54,698 bases of DNA, from the NCBI GenBank assembly GCA_019459055.1, contig JAIBEI010000021.1:1-54698 (forward strand). The letters are read 5' to 3'. Positions 9,872-20,422 of this stretch are shown here, in pieces. The notes under the pieces are model-generated. The model saw only the letters and a program-made list of their open reading frames with translations, was not told where the DNA came from and did not search any database. Origin of the DNA: Thiobacillus sp. GTDB taxonomy: Bacteria > Pseudomonadota > Gammaproteobacteria > Burkholderiales > Thiobacillaceae. Made by a program: the position numbers and the translations under genes. The stretch's first letter is position 1; each line of letters starts with the position of its first letter.

Positions 9872-10702
9872 CTACAAGCCCAGCCGTTGCCAGATCGTGG
9901 TGGACGGCCCGGCCTGGTTCATGGTGTAAAAGTGCAGCCCCGGAGCGCCGCCGGCGAGCAGGCGGTCGCACAGGTCGGTCACCACGTCCAGCCCGAAGGC
10001 GCGCAGGGACGGCAGGTCGTCGCCGTAGGTTTCCAGTTTTTTCCGCAGCCAGCGCGGAATTTCGGCGCCGCAGGCGTCGGAGAAGCGTGCCAGTTGCACG
10101 TAGTTTCCGATGGGCATGATGCCGGGGACGATGGGAATGGCGACGCCGAGGGCACGCGCGTCTTCGACGAAATTGAAGTAGGCGTCGGCATTGAAAAAAT
10201 ACTGTGTGATCGCTGCATTCGCGCCGGCGTCGACCTTGCGTTTGAAGCTGGCCAGATCCTCCGTGTAGGAACGCGCCTGCGGGTGAATTTCCGGATAGGC
10301 GGCGACCTCGATCTCGAACCAGTCGCCGGTTTCGCGGCGGATGAAGTCCACCAGTTCGTTGGCGTAGTTGAATGCGCCGGCGTCCATGCTGCCCGAAGGC
10401 AAATCGCCGCGCAGCGCGACCAGATGACGGATGCCCTGGCTTTTGTATTCGTTGAGGATCTCGCGGATGTTCTCCTCGGTCGAGCCGATGCACGACAGGT
10501 GCGGCGCGGCTTCACTGCCGTCGGCCTGGATTTCGCGCACGGTTTCCAGGGTGCGGTCGCGGGTGGAACCGCCGGCGCCGAAGGTGACGGAGAAGAACTT
10601 GGGGTTGAGTTGCGCCAGCTGTTTTCGGGTTGCACGCAGTTTTTCGGCGCCCTCCGCCGTCTTGGGCGGGAAGAACTCGAAGCTGAATGTACGTTCGGTC
10701 AT
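9872..10702 (-). CDS. metF: 5,10-methylenetetrahydrofolate reductase
   Basis: 276 residues. The enzyme reduces methylene-THF to methyl-THF with FAD and NAD(P)H and so supplies methyl groups to methionine synthase. The N-terminus TFSFEFFPPKT is the diagnostic MetF start (catalytic Glu in EFFPP). VTFGAGGSTRD, HLSCIGST, LVALRGDLP and the C-terminal GAPGLHFYTMNQAG complete the barrel. The ATG at 10702 is taken because homologues start there; the frame continues upstream into the neighbouring gene. It is the last gene of the SAH-riboswitch transcript ahcY-holin-metF, which makes sense because both ends of the methyl cycle are then controlled by SAH. Confidence 0.96.
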   Translation of the reverse strand: MTERTFSFEFFPPKTAEGAEKLRATRKQLAQLNPKFFSVTFGAGGSTRDRTLETVREIQADGSEAAPHLSCIGSTEENIREILNEYKSQGIRHLVALRGDLPSGSMDAGAFNYANELVDFIRRETGDWFEIEVAAYPEIHPQARSYTEDLASFKRKVDAGANAAITQYFFNADAYFNFVEDARALGVAIPIVPGIMPIGNYVQLARFSDACGAEIPRWLRKKLETYGDDLPSLRAFGLDVVTDLCDRLLAGGAPGLHFYTMNQAGPSTTIWQRLGL

Positions 10703-10709
10703 ATCCAGT

Positions 10710-11057
10710 TCATGCCTTTTTGTCGGGGATGAGCGCGGACAGCGCCCAGGCGATGACGCCGTATAGGATTGCGCCGACCATCGCCGAAACAAAGCCTTCG
10801 ATGTGGAATCCGGGCAGCAGCGCGCTGGCGAGCCAGAACAGCAGGCCGTTCAGCACCAGATAAAAAATCCCCAGCGTCAGCACCGTGATCGGCAAGGTGA
10901 GGAGCGCCAGCACCGGGCGCACCAGCGTATTGATGAAGCCCAGCACCAGCGCGGCGATGAGCGCCGAGCCGAAGCCCGACACCTGAATCGACGGCAGCAG
11001 CCAGGTCACGGCCAGCAGGGCGATAGCATTCAAAATCCACAGCAGCAGTAGACGCAT
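10710..11057 (-). CDS. phage-holin-family 4 membrane protein
   Basis: 115 residues, nearly all hydrophobic, with four predicted membrane helices (starting MRLLLLWILNAIALLAVTWL). The ends and the conserved GFINTLVRPVLALLTLPITV segment fit the bacterial holin-4-like family (PF04020). The chromosomal members are not lysis proteins and their role is unknown. It sits between ahcY (27-base gap) and metF (7-base gap) on the same strand, so it belongs to the SAH-controlled operon. This position is often seen in betaproteobacteria, which suggests a real but undefined link to the methyl cycle. Confidence 0.85.
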   Translation of the reverse strand: MRLLLLWILNAIALLAVTWLLPSIQVSGFGSALIAALVLGFINTLVRPVLALLTLPITVLTLGIFYLVLNGLLFWLASALLPGFHIEGFVSAMVGAILYGVIAWALSALIPDKKA

Positions 11058-11084
11058 GGCGTGCTCCTTTTTCAGGTGATGTTA

Positions 11085-12506
<1,422 letters not shown>

Positions 12507-12613
12507 GTAAAGCTCCATTGCATGTGGCCGGGAGGGCGGGGGCTTAGCTAAACCCGGGCTGGCGACGGTGTCGCTCACCCAACGTCCCAAACCCGGCAGG
12601 GTTAAGAAAATAG

Positions 12614-12680
12614 GGGGAGCGCGGTTGTTGCCTTTCCGAGCCTGGGGACAGACGAATCTGCCTCGCAGCGCTCCTCGGAA
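12614..12680 (-). promoter_or_regulatory. SAH riboswitch controlling ahcY
   Basis: On the minus strand the leader reads CCGAGGAGCGCUGCGA, then a hairpin GGCAGA-UUCG-UCUGUC, then CCCAGGCUCGG, and ends CGCGCUCC. This matches the SAH riboswitch consensus: P1 is CCGAG (12678-12674) with CUCGG (12640-12636), P2 is the UUCG hairpin, and the 3' GCGCUC pairs back to the 5' GAGCGC to make the pseudoknot that closes the ligand pocket. The family is known to turn on ahcY and methionine-cycle genes when SAH is high. The expression platform between 12613 and the ahcY start is not obvious. Confidence 0.9.
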
Positions 12681-12685
12681 ACGAG

Positions 12686-12720
12686 ATTATAGCCTAGCCG
12701 GCTGGCCGTCTCCGCAGGAA
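12686..12720 (-). promoter_or_regulatory. promoter of the ahcY-holin-metF operon
   Basis: A perfect TATAAT on the minus strand (12691-12686) lies five to eight bases before the first bases of the SAH riboswitch, which is where a -10 box should be. The -35 region falls inside the 3' end of the upstream exchanger gene and is poor, so the promoter may depend mainly on the strong -10. Confidence 0.6.
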
Positions 12721-13764
12721 ACTGACCGCCAGCGTGACCACGGTGAGCGGCATCACATAGCTCAACATGACGCCGGAGTATGCCGGCAGGCTGTCGTGCT
12801 GCTGCGCCGCGAGCACCAGATACAGGGTATAGGCAGCGTAGTAAGCGAGAAAGACCGCGCCTTCCCAGCGCGCGATCTCGCGCCCGGTCAGCAGGATCGG
12901 CAGGCAGGCAAAGGCGACCGCCAGCATCACCCACAGGTCGAAATTGCGCGCCGCCTCGGGCACGGAAAGCCCGCCCGTCGACACCATTCCGGCCGCGCCC
13001 AGCACCGCCAGCAGGTTGAAGATGTTGCTGCCGATGACGTTGCCGACGGCGATGTCGCGCTGGCCGCGCAAGGCGGCGATGAGCGAGGTGGCGATCTCGG
13101 GCATCGAGGTGCCCACCGCCACCACGGTGAGGCCGATGACGAGATCGCTCACCCCGAAGTGCCTGGCAAACACCACCGCCGCACCCACCAGCCAGTCGGC
13201 GCCGAACACCAGAAGTCCCAAACCGCCGAGCACCAGCGCCGTCTGCACGCCCCAGTGGCGGTCCCAGGAACTGGTCGGAATTTCGCTGGCGAATTCATCC
13301 TCTACGGCCTGCGAGGCGCGCCGCGACTGCACGACAAGATATATCGTGTAGGCAATCACCAGCACGAACAACAGCGCCGCCTCGACGCGTCCGATGTCGC
13401 CATCGAGCGCCATCACCGCCACCAGCAGCGAGGCGCCGATCATGATCGGGATCTCCTGCCGGATGATCTGCTCGGCCACCAGGAGCGGCGCCACCAGCGC
13501 GGAAATCCCCAGGATCAGCAGGACATTGGCGATGTTGCTGCCGACCACGTTGCCGATCGCCAGATCGGACGAACCGGACAGCGCAGCGCCGACCGACACC
13601 GCCATTTCCGGCGCGCTGGTGCCGAAGGCCACCACGGTGAGGCCGACCACCAGCGGCGAAATGCCCCACGATGCTGCCAGCCGCGAGGCGCCGCGCACCA
13701 TGGCCTCGGCGCCGGCGATCAGCGCCAGCAGCCCGACCCCGAACGTCAGCGCCTGCATCAGCAT
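12694..13764 (-). CDS. CaCA-family sodium/calcium exchanger
   Basis: 356 residues, inner membrane, about ten helices in two inverted halves. Each half has the alpha-repeat that binds the ions: VVAFGTSAPEMAVSV followed by GNVVGSNIANVLLILG, and VVAVGTSMPEIATSL followed by GNVIGSNIFNLLAVLG. This is the prokaryotic CaCA/YrbG pattern. The exported ion (Ca2+ against Na+ or H+) cannot be read from sequence. The start is the ATG at 13764, three bases after the metK stop, with a second ATG at 13758. It is therefore probably co-transcribed with metK, although it has no evident role in the methyl cycle. Confidence 0.88.
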   Translation of the reverse strand: MLMQALTFGVGLLALIAGAEAMVRGASRLAASWGISPLVVGLTVVAFGTSAPEMAVSVGAALSGSSDLAIGNVVGSNIANVLLILGISALVAPLLVAEQIIRQEIPIMIGASLLVAVMALDGDIGRVEAALLFVLVIAYTIYLVVQSRRASQAVEDEFASEIPTSSWDRHWGVQTALVLGGLGLLVFGADWLVGAAVVFARHFGVSDLVIGLTVVAVGTSMPEIATSLIAALRGQRDIAVGNVIGSNIFNLLAVLGAAGMVSTGGLSVPEAARNFDLWVMLAVAFACLPILLTGREIARWEGAVFLAYYAAYTLYLVLAAQQHDSLPAYSGVMLSYVMPLTVVTLAVSFLRRRPAG

Positions 13765-13767
13765 GGA

Positions 13768-14934
13768 TTACAGCCCGGCGGCGGCTTTCAGTTCGGCCGC
13801 CTTGTCGGTGACTTCCCAGGTGAAGTCGGGCTCGTCGCGGCCGAAGTGACCGTAGCTCGCGGTGCGAGTGTAGATCGGGCGCAGCAGGTCGAGCATGTTG
13901 ACGATGCCCTTGGGACGCAGGTCGAAGTGCGCCAGGATCAGCTCGACGATCCTGGCTTCCGGGATCTTGCCGGTGCCGAAGGTGTCGACCATCAGCGAGG
14001 TCGGCCTGGCGACGCCGATGGCGTAGCTGACCTGCACCAGGCACCTGTCGGCCACCCCCGCCGCGACGATGTTCTTCGCGACGTAGCGTCCGGCATAGGC
14101 TGCGGAACGGTCGACCTTGGACGGATCCTTGCCGGAGAACGCGCCGCCGCCGTGCGGGGCGGCACCGCCGTAGGTGTCGACGATGATCTTGCGGCCGGTG
14201 AGACCGGCATCGCCCATCGGCCCGCCGACGACGAAGCGGCCGGTGGGGTTGACCAGATAACGCGTGTCGGCGGTGAGCATTTCCTTCGGCAGCACCGGCT
14301 TGATGATTTCCTCGATCACCGCTTCGGACAACTGGGCATGCGAAACCTCGGGGTGATGCTGGGTGGAGAGCACGACGGTGTCGATGGAATGCGGCTTGCC
14401 GTCGACGTAGCGGATCGACACCTGCGATTTCGCATCGGGGCGCAGCCACGACAGGCGGCCGTCCTTGCGCAGCTCGGACTGGCGCTCAGTCAGGCGGTGG
14501 GCGAGATGGATCGGCATCGGCATCAGCACGGGGGTCTCGTTGCAGGCGTAACCGAACATCAGCCCCTGGTCGCCCGCGCCCTGGTCGAGGTAATCGTCGT
14601 GCGCACGGTCCACGCCCTGCGCGATGTCGGGCGACTGCTTGCCGACGGTGACCAGCACCGAGCAGGTGTTGTAGTCGAAACCGATCTCGGACGAGTCATA
14701 GCCGATGCGCTTGATGGTCTGGCGCGCGATCTGGTTGTAATCGATCACCGCCGAGGTGGTGATTTCTCCGGCGATGACGCACAGACCGGTGGTCAAGAGC
14801 GTCTCGCACGCCACGCGCGCATGTTTGTCCTGGGTTAGAATCGCGTCGAGCACCGCATCCGACACTTGGTCCGCCATCTTGTCGGGGTGCCCTTCGGACA
14901 CCGACTCAGACGTGAAAATGAAATCCTTTTGCAT
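13768..14934 (-). CDS. metK: S-adenosylmethionine synthetase
   Basis: 388 residues, the usual length. It joins methionine and ATP to make SAM, the methyl donor recycled by ahcY and metF next door. Motifs: N-terminal [13 protein letters not shown] (substrate binding), the signature [12 protein letters not shown], and the glycine-rich loop [16 protein letters not shown]. The ATG at 14934 is preceded by AGGAG with a five-base gap, and the N-terminus matches known MetK starts. The frame stays open far upstream without homology. A compact structured leader (14945-14990) abuts the ribosome binding site. Confidence 0.97.
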   Translation of the reverse strand: MQKDFIFTSESVSEGHPDKMADQVSDAVLDAILTQDKHARVACETLLTTGLCVIAGEITTSAVIDYNQIARQTIKRIGYDSSEIGFDYNTCSVLVTVGKQSPDIAQGVDRAHDDYLDQGAGDQGLMFGYACNETPVLMPMPIHLAHRLTERQSELRKDGRLSWLRPDAKSQVSIRYVDGKPHSIDTVVLSTQHHPEVSHAQLSEAVIEEIIKPVLPKEMLTADTRYLVNPTGRFVVGGPMGDAGLTGRKIIVDTYGGAAPHGGGAFSGKDPSKVDRSAAYAGRYVAKNIVAAGVADRCLVQVSYAIGVARPTSLMVDTFGTGKIPEARIVELILAHFDLRPKGIVNMLDLLRPIYTRTASYGHFGRDEPDFTWEVTDKAAELKAAAGL

Positions 14935-14944
14935 GACAGCTCCT

Positions 14945-14990
14945 GTTGTAGTCCCGGTTACCGACTGCGTAACCGACTCGGGGGACCAAC
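14945..14990 (-). promoter_or_regulatory. structured metK leader, candidate cis-regulatory RNA
   Basis: On the minus strand GUUGGUCCC (14990-14982) pairs with GGGAC-UA-CAAC (14955-14945): nine base pairs with a two-base bulge. It encloses a second hairpin GGUUAC-loop-GUAACC with the seven-base loop GCAGUCG, leaving an unpaired CCGAGUC strand. AGUCGGU occurs twice. The outer helix ends at the base before the AGGAG of metK, so its stability would affect ribosome access. It does not match the SAM riboswitch classes I can recall. A TTGACA at 15039-15034 could be the -35 of the promoter, but the -10 is unclear. Confidence 0.4.
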
Positions 14991-15129
14991 AGAGCGGCGA
15001 CGCTTTAGCTGTATTTGTATCCCGCCCGCAAGTTGTCAAGATTAACGCGGCGGCTCTGGTCCGGATGTCTCGTGAAACATCCAGGCTGGCATTGTGCCGT
15101 GCCGCATCCCCGGCCGTCAATCCCGCGTG

Positions 15130-15999
15130 ATGTTCCTCCTGAAGCTGCTGGCCCGCCTGCCGCTGCCCGTGCTGCACGGCCTCGGCGTCGCCCTGGGCTG
15201 GCTGATCTACTGGGCGCCCGGCCGCCATTCCGCACGCATGCGCGGCAACCTGCTCGACAGCGGCCTGTGCACGCCCGGCCGCGATTGCCGGCGCCTGTTC
15301 CACCGAGCCATCAGCGAGTCGGGCAAGGCCCTCGTCGAACTGCTGGCGGTGTGGCTGCGCCCGTACGACAAGGTGCTGAAGCTGGTCAAGGACACTCCCG
15401 GCTGGGAACACATCGAAGCCGCGCGCGCCGCCGGCAAAGGGATCATCGTCATCGCGCCGCATATCGGCTGCTTCGAGATGATCAACCAGTACTATGCCGC
15501 GCGGTACCCCTTCACCGCCATGTACAAGCCGCCGCGCAAGCCGATGCTGGACGCGCTGATGCTGGCCGGGCGCCAGCGCGGGCAGGCGACGCTGGTGCCG
15601 GCCGACCTGTCGGGCGTGCGCGCCCTGCTGGCGGCGTTGAAGCGCCACGAGGGCATCGGCATCCTGCCCGACCAGGTGGCGACCGGCGGCGACGGCGTAT
15701 GGGCGCCCTTCTTCGGCCGCCCGGCCTACACGCCGACGCTGGTTGCCAGCCTGCAGCGCAAGACCGGCGCGGCGGCGTTTTTTGTCGCCGCCGAACGCCT
15801 GAGCTGGGGACGCGGCTATCGCCTGCATGTGATGCCCGTGGACCCTGCGCTGCCGGCAGACAAGACCGCCGCCGCCGTCCGCATCAACCAGGGGGTTGAA
15901 GAGATGGTGCGACGCTTTCCTGCGCAATACATGTGGAGCTACAACCGCCACAAGCGCCCTGGCGGCGTCGCGCTCCCTGACGGCCAAGCCGAAACATGA
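15130..15999 (+). CDS. lipid A biosynthesis acyltransferase (LpxL/HtrB family), first copy
   Basis: 289 residues from the ATG at 15130 (a GTG at 15127 is an alternative). The family adds secondary acyl chains to lipid A precursors at the inner membrane. An N-terminal hydrophobic anchor ([25 protein letters not shown]), the catalytic HX4E motif in APHIGCFE, and the later GIGILPDQ and YMWSYNRHK segments are as in LpxL/LpxM proteins. It overlaps the next acyltransferase as ATGA. The pair probably adds the two secondary chains in turn, but which one acts first cannot be read here. It is divergent from metK. Confidence 0.9.
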   Translation: MFLLKLLARLPLPVLHGLGVALGWLIYWAPGRHSARMRGNLLDSGLCTPGRDCRRLFHRAISESGKALVELLAVWLRPYDKVLKLVKDTPGWEHIEAARAAGKGIIVIAPHIGCFEMINQYYAARYPFTAMYKPPRKPMLDALMLAGRQRGQATLVPADLSGVRALLAALKRHEGIGILPDQVATGGDGVWAPFFGRPAYTPTLVASLQRKTGAAAFFVAAERLSWGRGYRLHVMPVDPALPADKTAAAVRINQGVEEMVRRFPAQYMWSYNRHKRPGGVALPDGQAET

Positions 16000-16901
16000 G
16001 CCCCGACACCCTGCTGCGCCCGTCGCTGTGGCCCGTCTGGCTCGGCATTGGGCTCCTGTGGCTGCTGCACTGGCTGCCGTTTCCGCTGCAAGCGGCCATT
16101 GGCAATGTTTTGGGCGGGCTGCTGGCGCTCGTCCCCGGGAGAAGGCGGCGCATCGTCGAGACCAACCTGGCGCTGTGCTTTCCCGACCTCTCCCCCGGCA
16201 GGCGTCGGCGCCTGCTGCGGCAGACGTTTCAGGCGTCGGCCCGCGCCACCCTGGAGCACGGCCTGGTGTGGTGGGGGTCGGAAGCGCGGCTGCGCCGCCT
16301 GATCCGCATCGACAACCCCGAGGCCGCGCTGGGCGACGGCATGCGCCCGGTGATCTGGCTGGCGCCCCATTTCGTCGGACTCGACATGGGGGGGACGCGG
16401 CTGACGCTGGATTTCACCGCTGCATCCATGTATGCCACGGCCAAAAACCCGGTCGCCAACAAAATGATGCTGCACGGGCGCTCGCGCTTTTCCTCACCGA
16501 CCCTGATCGCCAAGTCGGACGGCATCAAGCCCGTGTTGAGGGCGCTGAAGGACCGCCTGCCGTTCTACTACCTGCCGGATCAGGATCAGGGCAGGCAGAA
16601 CGCCGTGTTCGTGCCTTTCTTCGGCGTGCCCGCGGCCACCCTGTCGGCGCTGCCGCGCCTGGCCAAGCTCACCGATGCCCAGATCGTCCCGGTCGTCACG
16701 CGCCAGCTGCCGTGGGGGCGCGGTTACGCGGTGCGGTTCTACCCGCCCTGGGAAAACTATCCAAGCGGCGATCTGGAAGCCGACGTCGCGCGCATGAACG
16801 CCTTCATCGAGGCGCGCGTCCGCGAAATGCCGCCGCAGTATCTGTGGCTGCACCGCCGCTTCAAGACCCGCCCGGCAGGTGAAGCCAGTCTCTATGAATG
16901 A
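15996..16901 (+). CDS. lipid A biosynthesis acyltransferase (LpxL/HtrB family), second copy
   Basis: 301 residues, starting in the ATGA overlap with the first copy. It has the same fold: a hydrophobic N-terminus ([22 protein letters not shown]), the catalytic HX4D motif in APHFVGLD, a YYLPDQDQG segment and the C-terminal [12 protein letters not shown]. The aspartate in HX4D versus glutamate in the upstream copy, and low overall similarity, show that these are old paralogues and not a recent duplication. It overlaps the following GNAT gene by eight bases. Confidence 0.9.
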   Translation: MSPDTLLRPSLWPVWLGIGLLWLLHWLPFPLQAAIGNVLGGLLALVPGRRRRIVETNLALCFPDLSPGRRRRLLRQTFQASARATLEHGLVWWGSEARLRRLIRIDNPEAALGDGMRPVIWLAPHFVGLDMGGTRLTLDFTAASMYATAKNPVANKMMLHGRSRFSSPTLIAKSDGIKPVLRALKDRLPFYYLPDQDQGRQNAVFVPFFGVPAATLSALPRLAKLTDAQIVPVVTRQLPWGRGYAVRFYPPWENYPSGDLEADVARMNAFIEARVREMPPQYLWLHRRFKTRPAGEASLYE

Positions 16902-17397
16902 CGCACCGCCCAGCCTGCAGCGGTTGACCGCAGCGGACGTCGACGCCGTCAGCGCGCTGGCGCGCGTGGTGTGGCTGGCCACCTACCCGTCCCTGATTTC
17001 GCAGGCGCAGATCGACGCCATGCTGGCCGACCGCTATGCGCCGCAGCGCATCCGCGAACAGCTGGACGACCACCGCCAGGCATGGTGGGCGGCGAGGCAG
17101 AACCACACGCTGGTCGGCTTTGCCCACGCCATGCTCGATGAATCGGGCTGCAAGCTCGACAAGCTTTATGTCCACCCGGGCCACCAGCGCCACGGCATCG
17201 GTGCCGCGCTGGAAAAAACGGTCGAGGACTGGGCGCGCCGGCAGCGGGCCAGACGACTGTGGCTGCAGGTCAACCGTGGCAATACGCAGGCGATTGCCGC
17301 CTACCAGAAATACGGCTTCCGAATCGTCGAGTCGCGCGTGTTCGACATCGGCGGCGGCTTCGTGATGGACGACCATGTGATGGAGCACACGTTATGA
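16894..17397 (+). CDS. GNAT-family N-acetyltransferase
   Basis: 167 residues from the ATG at 16894. A GTG at 16879 would add five. The acetyl-CoA pocket is seen as [17 protein letters not shown] (the R/Q-x-x-G-x-G/A motif), followed by [21 protein letters not shown], the usual GNAT strand-helix end. The substrate is unknown; the closest style is RimI-like or small-molecule acetyltransferases. It lies in the unbroken plus-strand run from 15130 to 20395, overlapping both neighbours, and ends in an ATGA junction. Confidence 0.85.
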   Translation: MNDAPPSLQRLTAADVDAVSALARVVWLATYPSLISQAQIDAMLADRYAPQRIREQLDDHRQAWWAARQNHTLVGFAHAMLDESGCKLDKLYVHPGHQRHGIGAALEKTVEDWARRQRARRLWLQVNRGNTQAIAAYQKYGFRIVESRVFDIGGGFVMDDHVMEHTL

Positions 17398-17849
17398 CGT
17401 TCGCAAACCCCGACGACGACGCCTTGCGCGCCCTGCTTACATGCGTCAAGACCATCGCCGTGGTCGGCCTGTCGCCGCAGCCTGCGCGCCCGAGCTACCG
17501 GGTGGCGCAGGCGATGCAGCATTACGGCTACCGCATCATTCCGGTGCGCCCGCTGGTCGACGCAGTGCTGGGCGAAAAGGCCTACGCAAGCCTCGCCGAC
17601 ATCCCGTTTGCGGTCGATCTGGTCAACGTGTTTCGCGCCGCCGAGCACGTGCCGGCTATCGTCGAACAAAGCCTGGCGCTACACTCCATGCAGCGGCCAT
17701 TTTCGACGCTGCATCATTTGCCAGCCGCCATCTGGATCCAGGAAGGCATCGTCGCCGAGGCCGCCGCGCGCGAGGCGCAGGCCGGCGGCATGACGGTGGT
17801 GATGGACCGCTGCATCTTGAAGGATTACGTCAGGTTATTTACTGCATGA
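17394..17849 (+). CDS. CoA-binding domain protein (YccU-like)
   Basis: 151 residues, a single Rossmann-type CoA-binding domain. [29 protein letters not shown] is split here as [12 protein letters not shown] (nucleotide loop) and [19 protein letters not shown] (the following helix and strand). AIWIQEGIV and [11 protein letters not shown] are the C-terminal marks of the YccU family. The biochemical role is unknown; the family binds CoA in solved structures. The ATG at 17394 is fixed by the overlap with the GNAT stop, and the stop overlaps the dapF start (ATGA). Confidence 0.88.
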   Translation: MTFANPDDDALRALLTCVKTIAVVGLSPQPARPSYRVAQAMQHYGYRIIPVRPLVDAVLGEKAYASLADIPFAVDLVNVFRAAEHVPAIVEQSLALHSMQRPFSTLHHLPAAIWIQEGIVAEAAAREAQAGGMTVVMDRCILKDYVRLFTA

Positions 17850-18697
17850 ATACCCAAACGGGCACACGACTGCGCTTCACCAAAATGCACGGCCTCGGCA
17901 ACGACTTCGTCGTGTTCGACGGCATCCGCCAGAGCGTCGCGCTCACGCCCGAGCAATGCCGCCGCATCGCCGACCGCCACTTCGGCATCGGCTGCGACCA
18001 GATCCTGCTGGTCGAGGCGCCCACCCGCGATGACGTCGACTTCCGCTACCGCATCTTCAATGCCGATGGCGGCGAGGTCGAGCAGTGCGGCAACGGCGCG
18101 CGCTGCTTCGTGCATTTCGTGCACGACAAGGGCCTCACCGCCAAGACCACGATCCGGGTGGAAACATCGTCCGGGGTGATCGAGCCGCGCCTGCTCGACA
18201 ACGGCCAGGTCACGGTGGACATGGGCGCGCCGCGCTTTGCGCCCGCCGAGGTCCCGTTCGCGGCCGAAGCCGAGGCGCCGACCTATGCGCTCAAGGTCGG
18301 CCAGCACGTGCTCGACATCGCGGTGCTGTCGATGGGCAACCCGCACGCGGTGCTGCGGGTGAACGACCTCGACAGCGCGCCGGTGGACATCCTCGGCGCC
18401 GCGATCGAATCGCATCCGCGCTTTCCGCAACGGGTCAACGCCGGCTTCATGCAGGTGCTGACCCCGCACGACATCCGCCTGCGCGTATACGAGCGCGGCG
18501 CCGGCGAGACGCTGGCCTGCGGCACCGGCGCCTGCGCCGCGGCGGTTGCGGGCATCCGCCAGGGCTGGCTGCAAAGCCCGGTCAGCGTGCACACGCGCGG
18601 CGGCGATCTGGTCGTCGAGTGGACGGGCAAGGGCCAGCCGGTCACCATGACCGGACCGGCTGAAACGGTATTTGAAGGGGAGATCGAACTCGAATGA
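17846..18697 (+). CDS. dapF: diaminopimelate epimerase
   Basis: 283 residues. It converts LL- to meso-diaminopimelate for lysine and peptidoglycan. Both catalytic cysteines are present in their motifs, CGNGARC near residue 80 and CGTGACA near 225. [11 protein letters not shown] near the N-terminus and SMGNPHAV are also typical. The ATG at 17846 lies in the ATGA overlap with the preceding gene, and the stop overlaps the DUF484 gene the same way. The order dapF-DUF484-xerC is the widely conserved proteobacterial arrangement. Confidence 0.97.
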   Translation: MNTQTGTRLRFTKMHGLGNDFVVFDGIRQSVALTPEQCRRIADRHFGIGCDQILLVEAPTRDDVDFRYRIFNADGGEVEQCGNGARCFVHFVHDKGLTAKTTIRVETSSGVIEPRLLDNGQVTVDMGAPRFAPAEVPFAAEAEAPTYALKVGQHVLDIAVLSMGNPHAVLRVNDLDSAPVDILGAAIESHPRFPQRVNAGFMQVLTPHDIRLRVYERGAGETLACGTGACAAAVAGIRQGWLQSPVSVHTRGGDLVVEWTGKGQPVTMTGPAETVFEGEIELE

Positions 18698-19377
18698 ACA
18701 TGCAACCCACCACCCTGGACGAACAGGCCATCGCCGAATATCTGACCCGGCACCCGAATTTCTTCAACGACTTTCCCGCCCTGCTGACGGACCTGCACAT
18801 CCCGCATCCGCACGGCACCCACGCGGTGTCGATGGGCGAGCGCCAGCTGATCGCGATGCGCGACAAGGTGCGGATGCTGGAAAACAAGCTGGCCGAGCTG
18901 ATCCAGTTCGGCGAGGAAAACGACGGCATTTCGGACAAGCTGCATGCGCTGACGCTGGCCCTGCTGGCCGCACGCACGCCGCAGGACGTCGTCGCGGCGC
19001 TGGCGCTGCATCTGCGCGAAGGCTTTGCAGTGCCGCACCATGCCCTGCGCGCATGGAACCTTGCGGCAGACAGCATGCCCGGCCTGACCGACCCGGTATC
19101 GCCGGCCGTGCGCGACCACGTGGCTGCGATGGCGCAGCCGGTGTGCGGAGCGCTGGCGGTGAATGATGCGGAGGACTGGTTCGGCGAGGTGTCGCCGCAC
19201 CTGCGCTCCTTCGCCTGCATTCCGCTGCGGCCCGCGCCTGCTGCGGCGCCCGCCGGGCTGCTGGTGCTGGCCTCGGAAGAGGCCAAGCGCTTCTATGCCG
19301 GCATGGGCACGCTGTATCTGGAACGGCTGGGCCAGCTGATTGGCGCCGCGCTGGTGCGGATGCAGGGGCAAACCTGA
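18694..19377 (+). CDS. DUF484 family protein
   Basis: 227 residues, cytoplasmic. The N-terminal signature [19 protein letters not shown] is typical of DUF484, followed by a coiled stretch (about 45-75, [23 protein letters not shown]) and a GAF-like C-terminal half. The function is not known. It lies between dapF and xerC as in most gamma- and betaproteobacteria. The 124-base gap to xerC holds an inverted repeat instead of the usual tight junction. Confidence 0.9.
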   Translation: MNMQPTTLDEQAIAEYLTRHPNFFNDFPALLTDLHIPHPHGTHAVSMGERQLIAMRDKVRMLENKLAELIQFGEENDGISDKLHALTLALLAARTPQDVVAALALHLREGFAVPHHALRAWNLAADSMPGLTDPVSPAVRDHVAAMAQPVCGALAVNDAEDWFGEVSPHLRSFACIPLRPAPAAAPAGLLVLASEEAKRFYAGMGTLYLERLGQLIGAALVRMQGQT

Positions 19378-19383
19378 ATGCCC

Positions 19384-19488
19384 CACCACAGAGATATGTC
19401 CCGCAGGGACGGTATCCCTTGGGACGCGGAGGAAAGCAAACCGGGCAAAGCCTGTTTTTTCCTCTGTGTTCTCTGCGCCTCTGTGGTG
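19384..19488. repeat. intergenic inverted repeat between DUF484 gene and xerC
   Basis: CACCACAGAG (19384-19393) is repeated inverted as CTCTGTGGTG (19479-19488). The inner parts GGAGGAAA and TTTTTTCCTC also face each other. The right half (CCTCTGTG, CTCTGCGCCTCTGTGG) is a sequence style seen in dispersed intergenic repeats of proteobacteria. A small GTCCC-GCA-GGGAC hairpin lies inside. It probably splits xerC from the upstream run or is a mobile hairpin. Confidence 0.5.
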
Positions 19489-19501
19489 AAAGGCTTTTAG
19501 C

Positions 19502-20395
19502 TTGAACGCGGTCGCGCAATACCTGCAACACCTCGCCGCCGAGCGGCGGCTGTCGCCGCATACGGTCGCGGCCTACCAGCGCGATCTGGCCAAGCTCGCC
19601 AAACTGACCGCCGGCAGGCTGCTGGCCGAACTCACGGTCACCGACATCCGCGGCGCCATCGTCAAGCTGCGCGGCCAGGGCCTGGCGGCCACCAGCGTGG
19701 CACGGCAACTGTCGAGCTGGCGCGGGTTCTACACCTTTGCCTGCCGCCGCCTCGGCTACGCGAACAACCCCTGCAGCGGCCTGCGCCCGCCCAAAGCGGC
19801 CAAGACGCTGCCGGACATCCTCTCGCCCGACACCTGTGCCCAACTGCTCGACGGCCGCGCTGATAACGACGACGCCCTGGCCGCGCGCGACCGCGCCATG
19901 TTCGAGCTGTTCTATTCGTCCGGGTTGCGCCTGGCCGAACTGGTCGGGCTCGATCTCGACGACGTCAACCTGCAATCGGGCGAAGCGCAGGTCACCGGCA
20001 AGGGTCGCAAAACCCGCATCGTGCCGGTGGGACGGCAGGCGCTGGCCGCCCTTGCCGCCTGGCTGCCACAGCGGCAGCCGCTGATGTCCCCCGGGAGCGA
20101 ACCTACCGCCGCGCTGTTCATCAGCCAGCGCGGCGCACGCCTCACCCCGCGCAGCGTGCAACTGCGGCTCAACCGCTGGGCGCTGCAGGCGGGACTCGGC
20201 CAGCACGTTCACCCGCACATGCTGCGCCACGCCTTTGCCACCCACGTGCTGCAGTCATCCGGCGACCTGCGCGCGGTGCAGGAAATGCTCGGCCACGCCA
20301 GCATCAGCACCACCCAGGTCTACACCCACCTCGACTGGCAACACCTGGCCAAGGTCTACGACCAGACACACCCCCGCGCGCGCAAGAAAGACTGA
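19502..20395 (+). CDS. xerC: tyrosine recombinase XerC
   Basis: 297 residues from a TTG start, with AAGG eight bases upstream. XerC with XerD resolves chromosome dimers at dif. The SAM-like N-domain (1-90) is followed by the catalytic domain with all expected residues: Arg in SGLRLAEL, Lys in GKGRKTR, HxLRH in [12 protein letters not shown], His in [10 protein letters not shown] and the nucleophile Tyr in VYTHLD. Length and the place after dapF-DUF484 support XerC over XerD or an integrase. The stop converges on the PPK2 gene 27 bases away. Confidence 0.95.
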   Translation: MNAVAQYLQHLAAERRLSPHTVAAYQRDLAKLAKLTAGRLLAELTVTDIRGAIVKLRGQGLAATSVARQLSSWRGFYTFACRRLGYANNPCSGLRPPKAAKTLPDILSPDTCAQLLDGRADNDDALAARDRAMFELFYSSGLRLAELVGLDLDDVNLQSGEAQVTGKGRKTRIVPVGRQALAALAAWLPQRQPLMSPGSEPTAALFISQRGARLTPRSVQLRLNRWALQAGLGQHVHPHMLRHAFATHVLQSSGDLRAVQEMLGHASISTTQVYTHLDWQHLAKVYDQTHPRARKKD

Positions 20396-20422
20396 CCGCG
20401 CGGACGCTGGTCAAATATACCT

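Noticed and set aside
9730-9880. Possible cobalamin-type riboswitch near metF
   Set aside because: The region is structured, but the conserved B12-box and core sequences could not be found on either strand.
10710-11057. Holin-family gene as a sign of prophage
   Set aside because: No other phage gene is nearby, and chromosomal members of this family in the ahcY-metF operon are common.
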